This document shows, one piece after another, positions 30,109-38,503 of a stretch of DNA of 64,000 nucleotides. The DNA lies in assembly GCF_000931935.2 (NCBI RefSeq), contig NZ_AZAC01000014.1, forward strand, positions 186,001 to 250,000. Reading direction: 5' to 3'. The notes beneath the pieces are model-generated. The model saw only the letters and a program-made list of their open reading frames with translations. It ran no database searches and was not told where the DNA came from. A program made the translations under genes and the position numbers. The DNA is from Dethiosulfatarculus sandiegensis. Lineage in GTDB: Bacteria; Desulfobacterota; Desulfarculia; Desulfarculales; Desulfarculaceae. Numbering within the stretch: the first letter of the stretch is position 1; the number at the start of each line of letters is the position of its first letter.

Positions 30109-30708
30109 ATGAATAAGCTGCTTGAATTAAGTGAAAAGGTGTCAACTTACGCCGCCTGGGTCAGCGGCGGTGTTTTGTTTGCCACCTCCATTCTGATCGC
30201 CGTGGAGGTGACCTTGCGCAAGGTCTTTGCCATCTCCATGGGCGGCGCCGATGAGATTTCCAGCTACGCTCTGGCCATGGCATGCACCTGGTCTTTTGGC
30301 TTTGCCCTTTTCCGCAAGGCCCATATCAGGATCGACGTGCTTTATATAAGGCTCCCGCAGCCGGTGAGATTTGCCCTTGATATTCTCTCACTGGTGTTTT
30401 TCGCCCTGTATATGGTGATTCTCACCTACTATGGCTATATTGTTCTCTATACCTCCATAATCAAGGATTCCACAGCCAACACACCTTTGCATACGCCCTT
30501 GTGGATTCCCCAGAGTCTGTGGTTTGTGGGCCTGGTCGCCTTTACCATTACTATCTTCCTGATTCTGACCGGCACTATTTACAATCTTTTGAAAAAGAAT
30601 TTCCAGGCCGCCTCCGCCCTTTCAGGCGCCAGCACCCTGGAAGAGGATATTGAAGAAGAGGGCGGGCCCACTGAGACTGTCCTGCCTGAAAATGGAGGGC
30701 AAAAATGA
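30109..30708 (+). CDS. TRAP transporter small permease (DctQ family)
   Basis: This protein of 199 residues has four predicted membrane helices and the family pattern (GGADEISSYALAMACTWSFG, then RKAHIRIDVLY). ATG 30109 is preceded by AAAGGTGA at good spacing; an upstream frame start at 30070 would add a basic stretch without a ribosome site. The C-terminus is acidic and soluble (LEEDIEEEGG). It overlaps the large permease by four bases (ATGA). It works as the small subunit of the TRAP carrier with the binding protein upstream. Confidence 0.92.
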   Translation: MNKLLELSEKVSTYAAWVSGGVLFATSILIAVEVTLRKVFAISMGGADEISSYALAMACTWSFGFALFRKAHIRIDVLYIRLPQPVRFALDILSLVFFALYMVILTYYGYIVLYTSIIKDSTANTPLHTPLWIPQSLWFVGLVAFTITIFLILTGTIYNLLKKNFQAASALSGASTLEEDIEEEGGPTETVLPENGGQK

Positions 30709-31988
30709 TAGTTGCTGTCACACTCGCCATACTGCTTTCGCTTTTGCTGTTAAGCATCCCCGTGGCGGCCACCCTCATCACCCTGGGGCTCTCTATCGGT
30801 GAAATCTTTTCTCCCTTTCCCCTGCACAGGGCCATGGGTGAGATAAGCTGGGCCGCCAGCGCGGATTTTATCCTGCTGTCCATTCCCCTGTTTGTCCTTT
30901 TGGGCGAGATTCTTTTGCGGGCCGGAATCGCAGGCCGCACCTATAAATCGTTGGATAAATGGCTTTCCTGGCTGCCCGGCGGTTTGATGCACGCCAATAT
31001 CGGCACCTCGGCCATGTTCGCCGCCACCAGCGGCTCCAGTGTGGCCACTGCAGCCACCATCACCACCGTGGCCCTGCCTCAGGCGCGTAAATACGGATAC
31101 GCCGAGAGCCTGTTTGCCGGTTCCATTGCGGCCGGCGGCACCTTGGGCATCCTGATCCCGCCTTCAATCAACCTGATTGTCTACGGCTTTTTGACCAACA
31201 CCTCCATTCCCCGCCTGTTTTTGGCAGGAATTGTACCGGGTGTCTTACTTTCCATAATGTTCATGGGGTGTATTCTGGTCGCCTGCCTGATCAAACCTGA
31301 ATTGAGCGGCGGAACGAACAAGGCCACCTGGAGTGAACGCTTTCGCAGTTTGCAGGATCTTCTGCCGGTGTTATTCATTTTTGTGGTGGTAATTGGCTCC
31401 ATTTACTCCGGTATAGCCACCCCAACCGAGTCGGCGGCCCTGGGCGTGCTCGCCTCCATGCTTCTGGCTGCCAGGTATAAAGCCATAAACAGGCAGTTCT
31501 TCAAAGAGGTCTTTGAAGGCACCATGCGCACCACGGCCATGATCATGCTTATCCTGATCTCGGCCAACTATCTTAACTTCATCCTGGATTCCATTGGACT
31601 TTCCGATGCATTGACCGAGTTTGTCAACACCTTGGGCATGACCCCCTTTAACACTCTTTTGGTGATCATCGCCATGTATGTGGTTTTGGGCTTTTTTGTG
31701 GAGACCTTGTCTCTCATGGTCATCACCGTGCCTATTGTGACTCCGGTTCTGGTGGGGCTGGGCTTTGACCCCATCTGGTTTGGCGTGCTTTTAATCCTTC
31801 TGATCGAGATGGCTCTGATTACTCCGCCGGTGGGCTTAAACCTCTACGTGGTGCAGGGCGTCAGGCAGGAAGGTTCCATCTCAGACGTTATGATCGGCGC
31901 TATTCCTTTTGTTTTGATGATTGTCTTGATGATCGTGGTGCTGGTGGCCTTTCCCAATGTGGTGCTTTACTTCACCCAGTTTGTTTAA
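30705..31988 (+). CDS. TRAP transporter large permease (DctM family)
   Basis: This 427-residue ion-coupled carrier has about twelve membrane segments and the family motifs SIPLFVLLGEI, ANIGTSAMFAATSGSSVATAA, GTLGILIPPSINLIVYG and TPPVGLNLYVVQG. It probably uses a sodium gradient to import the ligand captured by the DctP protein. Its ATG overlaps the small-permease stop, so translation is coupled. The catabolic genes for DUF2848 and amidase follow after 110 bp that contain a long hairpin. Confidence 0.94.
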   Translation: MIVAVTLAILLSLLLLSIPVAATLITLGLSIGEIFSPFPLHRAMGEISWAASADFILLSIPLFVLLGEILLRAGIAGRTYKSLDKWLSWLPGGLMHANIGTSAMFAATSGSSVATAATITTVALPQARKYGYAESLFAGSIAAGGTLGILIPPSINLIVYGFLTNTSIPRLFLAGIVPGVLLSIMFMGCILVACLIKPELSGGTNKATWSERFRSLQDLLPVLFIFVVVIGSIYSGIATPTESAALGVLASMLLAARYKAINRQFFKEVFEGTMRTTAMIMLILISANYLNFILDSIGLSDALTEFVNTLGMTPFNTLLVIIAMYVVLGFFVETLSLMVITVPIVTPVLVGLGFDPIWFGVLLILLIEMALITPPVGLNLYVVQGVRQEGSISDVMIGAIPFVLMIVLMIVVLVAFPNVVLYFTQFV

Positions 31989-32018
31989 GCGCCCGGTATA
32001 AGAGATTCTTTCAAATAA

Positions 32019-32062
32019 TTGACCGGCCTTCTGAGGCCTTTTCGGGAAAAGGCCGGTCAATC
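32019..32062 (+). terminator. Hairpin between TRAP and catabolic genes
   Basis: A perfect 13-bp stem (32019-32031 with 32050-32062) without a following T-tract. It is more likely an mRNA stability or processing element than a full terminator. Confidence 0.5.
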
Positions 32063-32098
32063 ACGCAAGCCACTGACGCTTGCTGACAGGAGTAAAAA

Positions 32099-32794
32099 AT
32101 GGTCTCAAAAAAAATGAATCTGACCTTGAACACCCAGAACGGATCCCAAGAACTTTCCTTGGAGCTTAAGCGGCTTATTGTGGCCGGATGGGTGGGCAAG
32201 GATAAAGAGGCCCTCATGGCCCATATAAAGGAGCTTGGTGAATTGGGGGTCCCGGCTCCCTCCCGCACCCCCACCTACATGAACCTTTCCCCGGAAAACC
32301 TCACCACCGCCGATCAGATGGACGTGGTGGCTCCCGAGTCTTCGGGTGAGGTGGAGTGCGTTCTTTTCAAGTCGGGCGGTAAGGTTTATATGGGTGTGGG
32401 CAGTGACCACACTGACCGTGATTTTGAGCAATACGGCATCCCGGCCTCCAAGCAGATGTGCGCCAAGCCGGTTGCCCCGACTGTTTGGGCTCTGGATGAG
32501 GTCAAGGACCATCTGGATAAGATAATCCTGCGTTCCTATATGACCGTAAAGGGCGAGCGCAAACTTTATCAGGAAGGCCCTTTGGGCGATAACCTGAGCG
32601 TGCTTGAGATTTTGGAAGAAATCCCCACCGAAGACGGCCTGGGCCTGGATGATTTTGCCCTTTACTGCGGAACCTTTGCCGCCATCGGTGGAATAGCTTA
32701 TGGCGAGCTGTTCGAGTTTGAGATGGAAGATCCAATCTTAAACCGCAAAATCACCCACAGTTACGGGATTTCGGTTCTGCCCCAATACCTGTAG
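32099..32794 (+). CDS. DUF2848 family protein
   Basis: This 231-residue cytoplasmic protein matches the DUF2848 family: the VAGWVGKDKEALMAHI opening, the PAPSRTPTYMNLS segment, and a GVGSDHTDRDFE motif with conserved Asp/His residues that could bind a metal. The biochemical function is not known to me. Members commonly neighbour transporters and amidases in catabolic operons, as here. CAGGAG precedes the ATG by five bases. The gene lies between the TRAP carrier and the two-subunit amidase and probably takes part in breakdown of the same imported compound. Confidence 0.85.
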   Translation: MVSKKMNLTLNTQNGSQELSLELKRLIVAGWVGKDKEALMAHIKELGELGVPAPSRTPTYMNLSPENLTTADQMDVVAPESSGEVECVLFKSGGKVYMGVGSDHTDRDFEQYGIPASKQMCAKPVAPTVWALDEVKDHLDKIILRSYMTVKGERKLYQEGPLGDNLSVLEILEEIPTEDGLGLDDFALYCGTFAAIGGIAYGELFEFEMEDPILNRKITHSYGISVLPQYL

Positions 32795-32853
32795 GCCGGT
32801 CTTTTGAATAAGCCCGCCTTTTAAAAGGGCGGCTTACCAGAGGAGGTTTTCAA

Positions 32854-33042
32854 ATGTCTGCACAATCGGCAGAGATCACCATCACGGTTTTCGGCCTCAA
32901 AATTTCCGATGCAGAGAGGGAACTCTGGGAGAAAACCGTGGCTGACATGGCCGCGGCCGGTGACAACCTAAGCGGCCTGGATCAGATGGACGCGGAACCC
33001 ATGAATATGTTCAATCCCGGGTTCGGAAAGGCAGAAGCATGA
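32854..33042 (+). CDS. Small AtzG/DUF4089-like amidase subunit
   Basis: A 62-residue protein with a good ribosome site (AGGAGG). It overlaps the amidase start by four bases. The central helix followed by a C-terminal D-x-EP-x-x-x-F-x-P element (MDAEPMNMFNP) fits the pattern of AtzG/DUF4089, a GatC-like small subunit that wraps around amidase-signature enzymes such as AtzE. The assignment rests on this pattern and on gene order; sequence similarity in such short proteins is weak. It probably stabilises the amidase encoded immediately downstream. Confidence 0.7.
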   Translation: MSAQSAEITITVFGLKISDAERELWEKTVADMAAAGDNLSGLDQMDAEPMNMFNPGFGKAEA

Positions 33043-34451
33043 CCGGTCTTGATATCAGGCAAATGGATCTGCTTTCCCTGGCCGACGGCCTGCGCAAAAA
33101 AGAAATTTCTCCGGTGGAGTTGGCCACGGCCTGTTTGGATCGCATAGAGGCTTTGAATGAAAAAACAAACGCCTTTATCACCATCACCCGGGAATTGGCT
33201 TTGGAACAGGCGGCTCGGGCCGAGCAGGAGATCTTAAAAGGCGAGTACAAAGGGCCTTTGCACGGCATGCCCTATGCCGCCAAGGACCTGTTTGAGACCA
33301 AGGGTGTGCGCACAACCTGCGGCTCAACGATTCTTTATGAGAATTTTCCCCAAAAAGACGCCGCCGTGGTGGAAAAACTGGCTCGGGCAGGGGCGGTTTT
33401 GGTAGGCAAGACCAATATGCATGAATTTGCCTTTGGGCTCACCAACCACAACACCCACTATGGACATGCCAAGAACCCCTGGGACACCGAGCGGGTGACC
33501 GGCGGTTCCAGCGGTGGTTCCGGCGCTGCCGTGGCTTCTGGTTGCGTGCCCATGGCTTTGGGTACGGATACCGGCGGCTCCATTCGCATTCCTTCTTCGC
33601 TCTGCGGCTTGACCGGGCTGAAGCCCACCTACGGCAGGGTTAGTAAATACGGAGTTTATCCCTTGTCCTGGACCCTGGACCATGTGGGTCCCCTGACCAG
33701 GACAGCGGCCGACGCAGCCGCAACCTTGAATGTGCTGGCCGGTTATGATGAGAGGGACCCGGGCTCGGCCGACCATTCGGTTGCGGACTATGTGAAGGCC
33801 CTGGAAACAGACTTGCAGGGCATGGTCATAGGCTGGGTTGATTCCCTTTTCTTTGAGATGATGGACCCCGAGGTCAAAGCCCTGGTGGAGGCGGCCAAAG
33901 AGCGTTTCCAGGAGCTGGGCGCCAAGGTGGTTCCGGTCTCTGTGCCTGACCTGGATAAAGCGGCTCAGGCCACTTTGCTTATCCTCTCCAGCGAGGCTGC
34001 CAGCGCCTTGAGCGGGCATCACCGCAACCACCCGGATAAACTCGGGGCTGATGTGAAGTCCCGCCTGGATGCCGGGGCCATGCATCTGGCCACCCATTAC
34101 GTGGACGCCATGCGCTGGCGTAGAAAGACCCAGGAGGGCTTTGCCCGGGCCTTTACCGAGGTTGATCTGTTGTTGACTCCGGGTAGCAGCATTACCGCTC
34201 CCTTGATCAAAGACGCCGCCGTAAACCTGGAAGGGGTTGATGTGCCGGTGGGCGTGGCCCTGACCCGCTGCACCCGGATATTCAACCTTATGGGCCTTCC
34301 CAGCCTGGTCTTGCCCTGCGGCTTTGACCAAAAAGGCCTGCCTGCGGCCCTGCAATTGACGGGGCGTCCCTTTGACGAAGCCGGAGTCCTGGCCGCAGGC
34401 CATGCCTATCAAAAGTCCTGCTTTAAGATGGAGAACTGGCCTGAACCGTAA
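33039..34451 (+). CDS. Amidase-signature family hydrolase
   Basis: This 470-residue enzyme of the amidase-signature family has the full Ser-cisSer-Lys site: Lys82 in YAAKDLF, the cis-Ser in GGSSGGSGAAVASG (157-158) and the nucleophile Ser181 in DTGGSIRIPS. Family members hydrolyse amide bonds of varied small molecules or act as GatA. The ATG overlaps the upstream AtzG-like small subunit gene, which points to an AtzE-type two-subunit amidase rather than a tRNA amidotransferase; no gatB is near. The substrate should be the compound imported by the adjacent TRAP system, or a product of it. Confidence 0.9.
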   Translation: MTGLDIRQMDLLSLADGLRKKEISPVELATACLDRIEALNEKTNAFITITRELALEQAARAEQEILKGEYKGPLHGMPYAAKDLFETKGVRTTCGSTILYENFPQKDAAVVEKLARAGAVLVGKTNMHEFAFGLTNHNTHYGHAKNPWDTERVTGGSSGGSGAAVASGCVPMALGTDTGGSIRIPSSLCGLTGLKPTYGRVSKYGVYPLSWTLDHVGPLTRTAADAAATLNVLAGYDERDPGSADHSVADYVKALETDLQGMVIGWVDSLFFEMMDPEVKALVEAAKERFQELGAKVVPVSVPDLDKAAQATLLILSSEAASALSGHHRNHPDKLGADVKSRLDAGAMHLATHYVDAMRWRRKTQEGFARAFTEVDLLLTPGSSITAPLIKDAAVNLEGVDVPVGVALTRCTRIFNLMGLPSLVLPCGFDQKGLPAALQLTGRPFDEAGVLAAGHAYQKSCFKMENWPEP

Positions 34452-34511
34452 TTAATTGGTTAATCATATAGTTGGACCTGCCTACCACGCATGTTCAATA
34501 TATTTGTCTTG

Positions 34512-34547
34512 ATGCCTTGCCGGGAACCATCCCGGTGAGGCATTTTT
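34512..34547 (+). terminator. Terminator after the amidase gene
   Basis: An imperfect GC-rich stem (about 34512-34525 with 34529-34542) around ACC/A is followed by five T residues. Confidence 0.65.
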
Positions 34548-34687
34548 AGATGAGGCTTAGGTTTTATTGTGAACAGAGCTGGTTGAATAATTGATGATTT
34601 GATTGGTTGGTAAATTAATAAATTGATGAGTTATTAAATTAATAATTAATCAGTTTGATAAAAACTTACAAGACCGGGGAGTGATTG

Positions 34688-35431
34688 ATGGGCGCATTGT
34701 TTATGGATCAGATGACTTCTTTTGAGATCAAGGAGAAGCTGGGCTCAGGAACAGATACAGTGGTCATGGGGTTTGGCTCCCACGAACAGCACGGCCCGCA
34801 TTTGCCAGTGGGCACGGACAGTTTTTTGGCCGATGCTCTGGCCCTGGGGCTGGCCGAGGGATTGGGGGCTTTTTTGGCTCCCCCTTTACGCCTGGGATGT
34901 TCCGAGCATCATATGTCCTTTGCCGGAACCATAACCCTTACAACGGAGACCTTTAAGGCTGTGGTTAAAGAGGCGCTCGCCTCTTTTTGCGTACACGGAT
35001 TTAAGCGCATAATTCTCTTGCCCACCCATGGCGGTAATTTTGCTCCCTTAAAAGAAGCTGTGGATGAGTTTTCCGCTCCGGACGGGGTTCTGATTCTTGC
35101 CTACACGGATCTTGAAAGCCTGGTTGGCTCCTGGAAGGAGATGGCCCTGAAAAGAGGAATAACCCCTGAGGCCTCAGGGGCTCACGCAGGGGAGAATGAG
35201 GCTTCGGCCATGCTTTATCTACACCCCCAGATGGTGCGTATGGACCTGGCCAAGCCCGGCTTTGTGGGGGATCATGACGAGGCTATTGCCAAGGTTTTTA
35301 ACGGGATTGAGCATGTGCATCCCTTGGGGGTCATAGGCGATCCCAGGGCGGCCGATGCAGAAGCCGGAGAAGTGTATATAAAAAGTTTGGTGAAAATGCT
35401 GCTCAATTGGGTCCATGCCCGGACAACTTGA
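34688..35431 (+). CDS. Creatininase family protein
   Basis: This 247-residue cytoplasmic enzyme has the metal-binding pattern of creatininase: MGFGSHEQHGPHLPVGTDS at the N-terminus (Glu, His, Asp ligands), CSEHHMSFAGTITL, THGGN and GAHAGENEASAML. Creatininase-type enzymes open cyclic amides or hydrolyse N-formyl/amide bonds; examples act on creatinine, GTP-derived formamides and mycofactocin peptides. ATG 34688 follows GGGGAG and is preferred to TTG 34685. It comes after a probable terminator, so it may be separately transcribed, but its chemistry fits the upstream amidase/TRAP group. Confidence 0.88.
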   Translation: MGALFMDQMTSFEIKEKLGSGTDTVVMGFGSHEQHGPHLPVGTDSFLADALALGLAEGLGAFLAPPLRLGCSEHHMSFAGTITLTTETFKAVVKEALASFCVHGFKRIILLPTHGGNFAPLKEAVDEFSAPDGVLILAYTDLESLVGSWKEMALKRGITPEASGAHAGENEASAMLYLHPQMVRMDLAKPGFVGDHDEAIAKVFNGIEHVHPLGVIGDPRAADAEAGEVYIKSLVKMLLNWVHARTT

Positions 35432-35585
35432 GGACAGGCGGCTTGAACCGGCTGTTTGGGGCGAAAGGTAGCATAGGGGGTTTTCAACTGCTACAGTTGA
35501 ACCAAGGGGCTGATCGGTGCAGACCGCCCGGTCCTTTTAGGCAAGAGAATTTTCTAAATAATTCAAACCGGGAAAAGGAGCCCCA

Positions 35586-35996
35586 ATGGCAGAAATCAAA
35601 GCCGGAGACAAGGTTCGCATTCACTACACAGTCACATTGGACGACGGAGTAGCGGTGGACAGCTCTCGCCAGCGCGAACCTCTGGAGTTTGTGGCCGGCA
35701 GCGATGAACTCATCCCCGGAGTGTCACAAGCCGTTATCGGCATGCAAACCGGTGAAACCAAAACGGTTGTGGTGTCGCCGGAAGAGGGATATGGACCCCA
35801 TATTCCCGAGGCCGTGCAACAGGCTGAGCGAAAACATTTCCCCCCTGATGTAAAGGTGGGCGACACCTTTAAGGCTGTAGCCGGGGACAAGGAGATGATG
35901 GTGCGGGTGACCAAGGTGGGCGAAGAGGACGTGGAGATAGACGCCAACCATCCCCTGGCAGGCGAGACTCTGCATTTTGACCTGGAGATCATGTAG
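35586..35996 (+). CDS. FKBP-type peptidyl-prolyl isomerase (SlyD/FkpB-like)
   Basis: This 136-residue cytoplasmic folding helper has KVRIHYTVTLDDGVAVDSS, the inserted-flap organisation of SlyD-type proteins, and the closing DANHPLAGETLHFDLEI signature. It lacks the His- and Cys-rich metal-binding tail of E. coli SlyD, so it resembles the short FkpB-like class. AAAGGAG precedes the ATG. It catalyses proline cis-trans isomerisation and has chaperone activity in relatives. It is followed by a strong terminator. Confidence 0.92.
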   Translation: MAEIKAGDKVRIHYTVTLDDGVAVDSSRQREPLEFVAGSDELIPGVSQAVIGMQTGETKTVVVSPEEGYGPHIPEAVQQAERKHFPPDVKVGDTFKAVAGDKEMMVRVTKVGEEDVEIDANHPLAGETLHFDLEIM

Positions 35997-36104
35997 GAAA
36001 TCAAAAGCTAATCTCTGGATTGCCGGCTGCTTGGCCCTTTGGTTCTGAGTTGAGCCGCGAACAGGATCCAGGGCATGGTTCTTTGAACACATTTTGTTTG
36101 TCGT

Positions 36105-36141
36105 GGATCAGGCCGGATGAAAATCCGGCCTGATCCGTTTT
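36105..36141 (+). terminator. Terminator downstream of the FKBP gene
   Basis: A perfect 14-bp stem (36105-36118 with 36123-36136) with a GAAA loop and a short T run. Confidence 0.85.
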
Positions 36142-36157
36142 GGCGCATGGACGTGAA

Positions 36158-36187
36158 AAGCCCCCCGGCTATTGCCGGGGGGCTTGG
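36158..36187. terminator. Second GC-rich hairpin
   Basis: A perfect 12-bp stem (36158-36169 with 36174-36185). On the minus strand it is followed by a T run, so it may stop transcription coming from the right. Confidence 0.65.
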
Positions 36188-36911
36188 CTCAACAATCAGG
36201 TTCAGGTGTAGTTTGTGCTTGAGATGCGATGAACTTGAGCTTCAACTTCTGCTTCTGATGTCGCTTGAGGTCCGCATGAGGACCTGAATTCCACCCCACT
36301 TTTGGTTCCACTCAGTTGAGCGGTTAAATGATGCTTTCTTTCTTTTATTATGTCAAGAAAAAAAGTGGAGAGAGCTCCAAAAAAGTCGTTTCTTTATGGC
36401 TACAAATAAGACGGATATAGTCTAGTTTTACGGTGATCTATAACCGGCATAAGGAGCGCTGAACCAACAAAGACCAGGAGTGTTTCAAGACAAGCAGACT
36501 CCGGGATAATTGTTATTCCCGGTTGGCTCCCTTTAAAAGTTGTGTTAATCTTTTTGATGTCAATAAAGGCTGCCGGGAAACAAGGGTGATGACAACCATT
36601 TGCCCGGCCGGGTCTGGTTTTAAAAAAGGTTACTGTATTCAGAAGGTTGGGATCACTAGATGAATTACCACACCCTGAAAGCAAATCTAACCGATCCAGA
36701 GACACGCCTATGCAACACCGAAACCCGCCAGGGGCTCTTTTGCTCAACCAGGCTATATGCTCCGCATAAAAAACAACTCTACAGCCTGGTAAAACGGGGC
36801 ATGGAATAAAACATCCGCTCATTTTTGTTCTCTTTTTCGAATTCTATTCAGCTGGCTATTGTTGTGGAGAAAACCGGCTGTGCACTGGTTTTTTTTAAAG
36901 GAGCGGAATAA
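36188..36911. other. Non-coding stretch upstream of tryptophanase
   Basis: No supported gene. A small perfect hairpin lies near 36270-36290. I looked for a TnaC-like leader peptide with a critical Trp before the tryptophanase gene and did not find one. The minus-strand T-run terminator at 36158-36187 hints at an unannotated minus-strand transcript here. Confidence 0.4.
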
Positions 36912-38285
36912 ATGAAGACTATCATTGAGCCATTCAAGATCAAAACAGTTGAGCCTATTAATTTCACCACCCGCGAACAAAGGGAAGTGCTCCTGAAACA
37001 GGCGGGCTATAACCCCTTTTCCCTTACTTCGGAATCCGTGATTATCGATCTTATGACGGACAGCGGCACCTCTGCCATGAGTGCGGCCCAATGGGGCGGT
37101 ATTATGCAGGGCGATGAATCCTATGCCGGAGCCTCGAGCTTCACCCGCTTTGAAAAGGTGATAAAGGAAATCACCGGTATGAAGCATATCATCCCCACCC
37201 ACCAGGGTAGGGCCGCGGAGAGAATCCTGTTCGGCATCACAGGTGGTGCGGGCAAGGTGATTCCCAACAACACCCATTTCGACACCACCAGAGCCAATGT
37301 GGAGGTAAGCGGGGCAAAGGCCCTGGATCTTCCCTGCCCGGAAGGCGGCGACCCGGCGCTTATCGCCGATTTCAAGGGCAACATGGATATTAAGGCCCTG
37401 GAGGCGTTTCTGGAAAAAGAGGATAAAGCCAATATCCCCCTGGGCATGATGACCGTAACCAACAACTCGGGCGGCGGCCAGCCTGTTTCCATGGAAAATA
37501 TCAGACAGGCCAGCGAGCTTTTCCATAAATTCGGAATCCCCTTTTTTATCGATGCCTGCCGGTTTGCTGAAAACGCCTATTTCATTAAAAAACGTGAGCC
37601 CGGCTATGAGAGCAAAACCATAAAGGAAATAGCCCAGGAGATGTTTTCCTATGCCGATGGTTGCACCATGAGCGCCAAAAAAGACGCACTGGTCAATATG
37701 GGCGGCTTCCTGGCCATAAACGACGACGCCCTGGCTCAGGAAGCCAGGAATATTCTGGTGGTGACCGAAGGCTTCCCCACCTACGGCGGATTGGCCGGGC
37801 GCGACCTGGAGGCGATCGCCATTGGCCTGGAAGAGGTGTTGGAAGAGGCTTACCTGAAATACCGCATTCGTTCCATGGAATATGTGGGTGAAAAGCTTAC
37901 CGCCATGGGCATTCCCCTGGTGCTTCCCACCGGCGGGCATGCGGTCTTTATCGATGCCAAGGCCTTTGCTCCTCATATCCCGCCGCATCAGTTCCCCGGC
38001 TGGTCCCTTTCCTGCGAGATGTATCTGGAAGGCGGCATCAGGAGCTGCGAGATCGGCAGTGTGATGTTTGGCCGCACAAACAAGGAAACCGGCGAGTTTG
38101 AGCCTTCGCGCATGGAGCTGGTGCGCATGGCCGTGCCGAGAAGAGTCTACACCCAAAGCCATATGGATTATGTGGTGGAGTGCCTGGAAGAAGTTTGGAG
38201 AAACAAAGAAAAATTAAGGGGCATGAAATTGGTCTACGAGGCCCCGGTGCTTAGGCATTTCACAGCCAGGCTGGACTATGTCTAG
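36912..38285 (+). CDS. tnaA: Tryptophanase
   Basis: This 457-residue PLP enzyme of the beta-eliminating lyase family is homologous along its length to TnaA and tyrosine phenol-lyase. The PLP Lys is residue 257 in MSAKKDALVNMGG. Two specificity positions favour tryptophanase: Asp124 (HFDTTR; Thr124 in tyrosine phenol-lyase) and Ile381 (CEIGS; Arg381 in tyrosine phenol-lyase). These comparisons use remembered reference sequences. The reaction gives indole, pyruvate and ammonia from tryptophan. AAAGGAGCGG precedes the ATG, and the gene is monocistronic with a very strong terminator. Aminotransfer or cysteine desulfhydrase side activity is possible. Confidence 0.88.
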   Translation: MKTIIEPFKIKTVEPINFTTREQREVLLKQAGYNPFSLTSESVIIDLMTDSGTSAMSAAQWGGIMQGDESYAGASSFTRFEKVIKEITGMKHIIPTHQGRAAERILFGITGGAGKVIPNNTHFDTTRANVEVSGAKALDLPCPEGGDPALIADFKGNMDIKALEAFLEKEDKANIPLGMMTVTNNSGGGQPVSMENIRQASELFHKFGIPFFIDACRFAENAYFIKKREPGYESKTIKEIAQEMFSYADGCTMSAKKDALVNMGGFLAINDDALAQEARNILVVTEGFPTYGGLAGRDLEAIAIGLEEVLEEAYLKYRIRSMEYVGEKLTAMGIPLVLPTGGHAVFIDAKAFAPHIPPHQFPGWSLSCEMYLEGGIRSCEIGSVMFGRTNKETGEFEPSRMELVRMAVPRRVYTQSHMDYVVECLEEVWRNKEKLRGMKLVYEAPVLRHFTARLDYV

Positions 38286-38310
38286 TCTGTAACTTTATTG
38301 TTTGAAAGAT

Positions 38311-38361
38311 AAAAAAGCCGGGCGCGGGAGAAAGACATATTCCCTCGCGCCCGGCTTTTTT
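38311..38361 (+). terminator. Terminator of the tryptophanase gene
   Basis: A run of six A residues and a GC-rich stem (38311-38326 with its complement ending near 38361) close into a T run. It works in both directions in principle. Confidence 0.88.
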
Positions 38362-38503
38362 CTGAAAGTGACAAAAGAGCCCGGCGCCTGTTCTTCGGTT
38401 GTCGCTTGTGGCAAAGACCCGAGCGGGATATGATCATCTGGCAATACTTGACCGGTTAAAAGGCATTTTTTCTGTTTCTTTTTGGAAGAGCGGATCAATC
38501 AAG

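Noticed and set aside
33324-34412. 362-codon minus-strand frame opposite the amidase
   Set aside because: It is antisense to a clearly conserved enzyme and Gly/His/Gln-rich, as expected of a shadow frame.
36860-36911. TnaC-like leader peptide before tryptophanase
   Set aside because: The only short frame here has no Trp residue and no ribosome site.
36819-38162. 447-codon minus-strand frame opposite tryptophanase
   Set aside because: It is antisense to a gene with diagnostic active-site residues; no family resemblance.
36912-38285. Tyrosine phenol-lyase instead of tryptophanase
   Set aside because: Asp124 and Ile381 occupy the positions that are Thr124 and Arg381 in tyrosine phenol-lyase.
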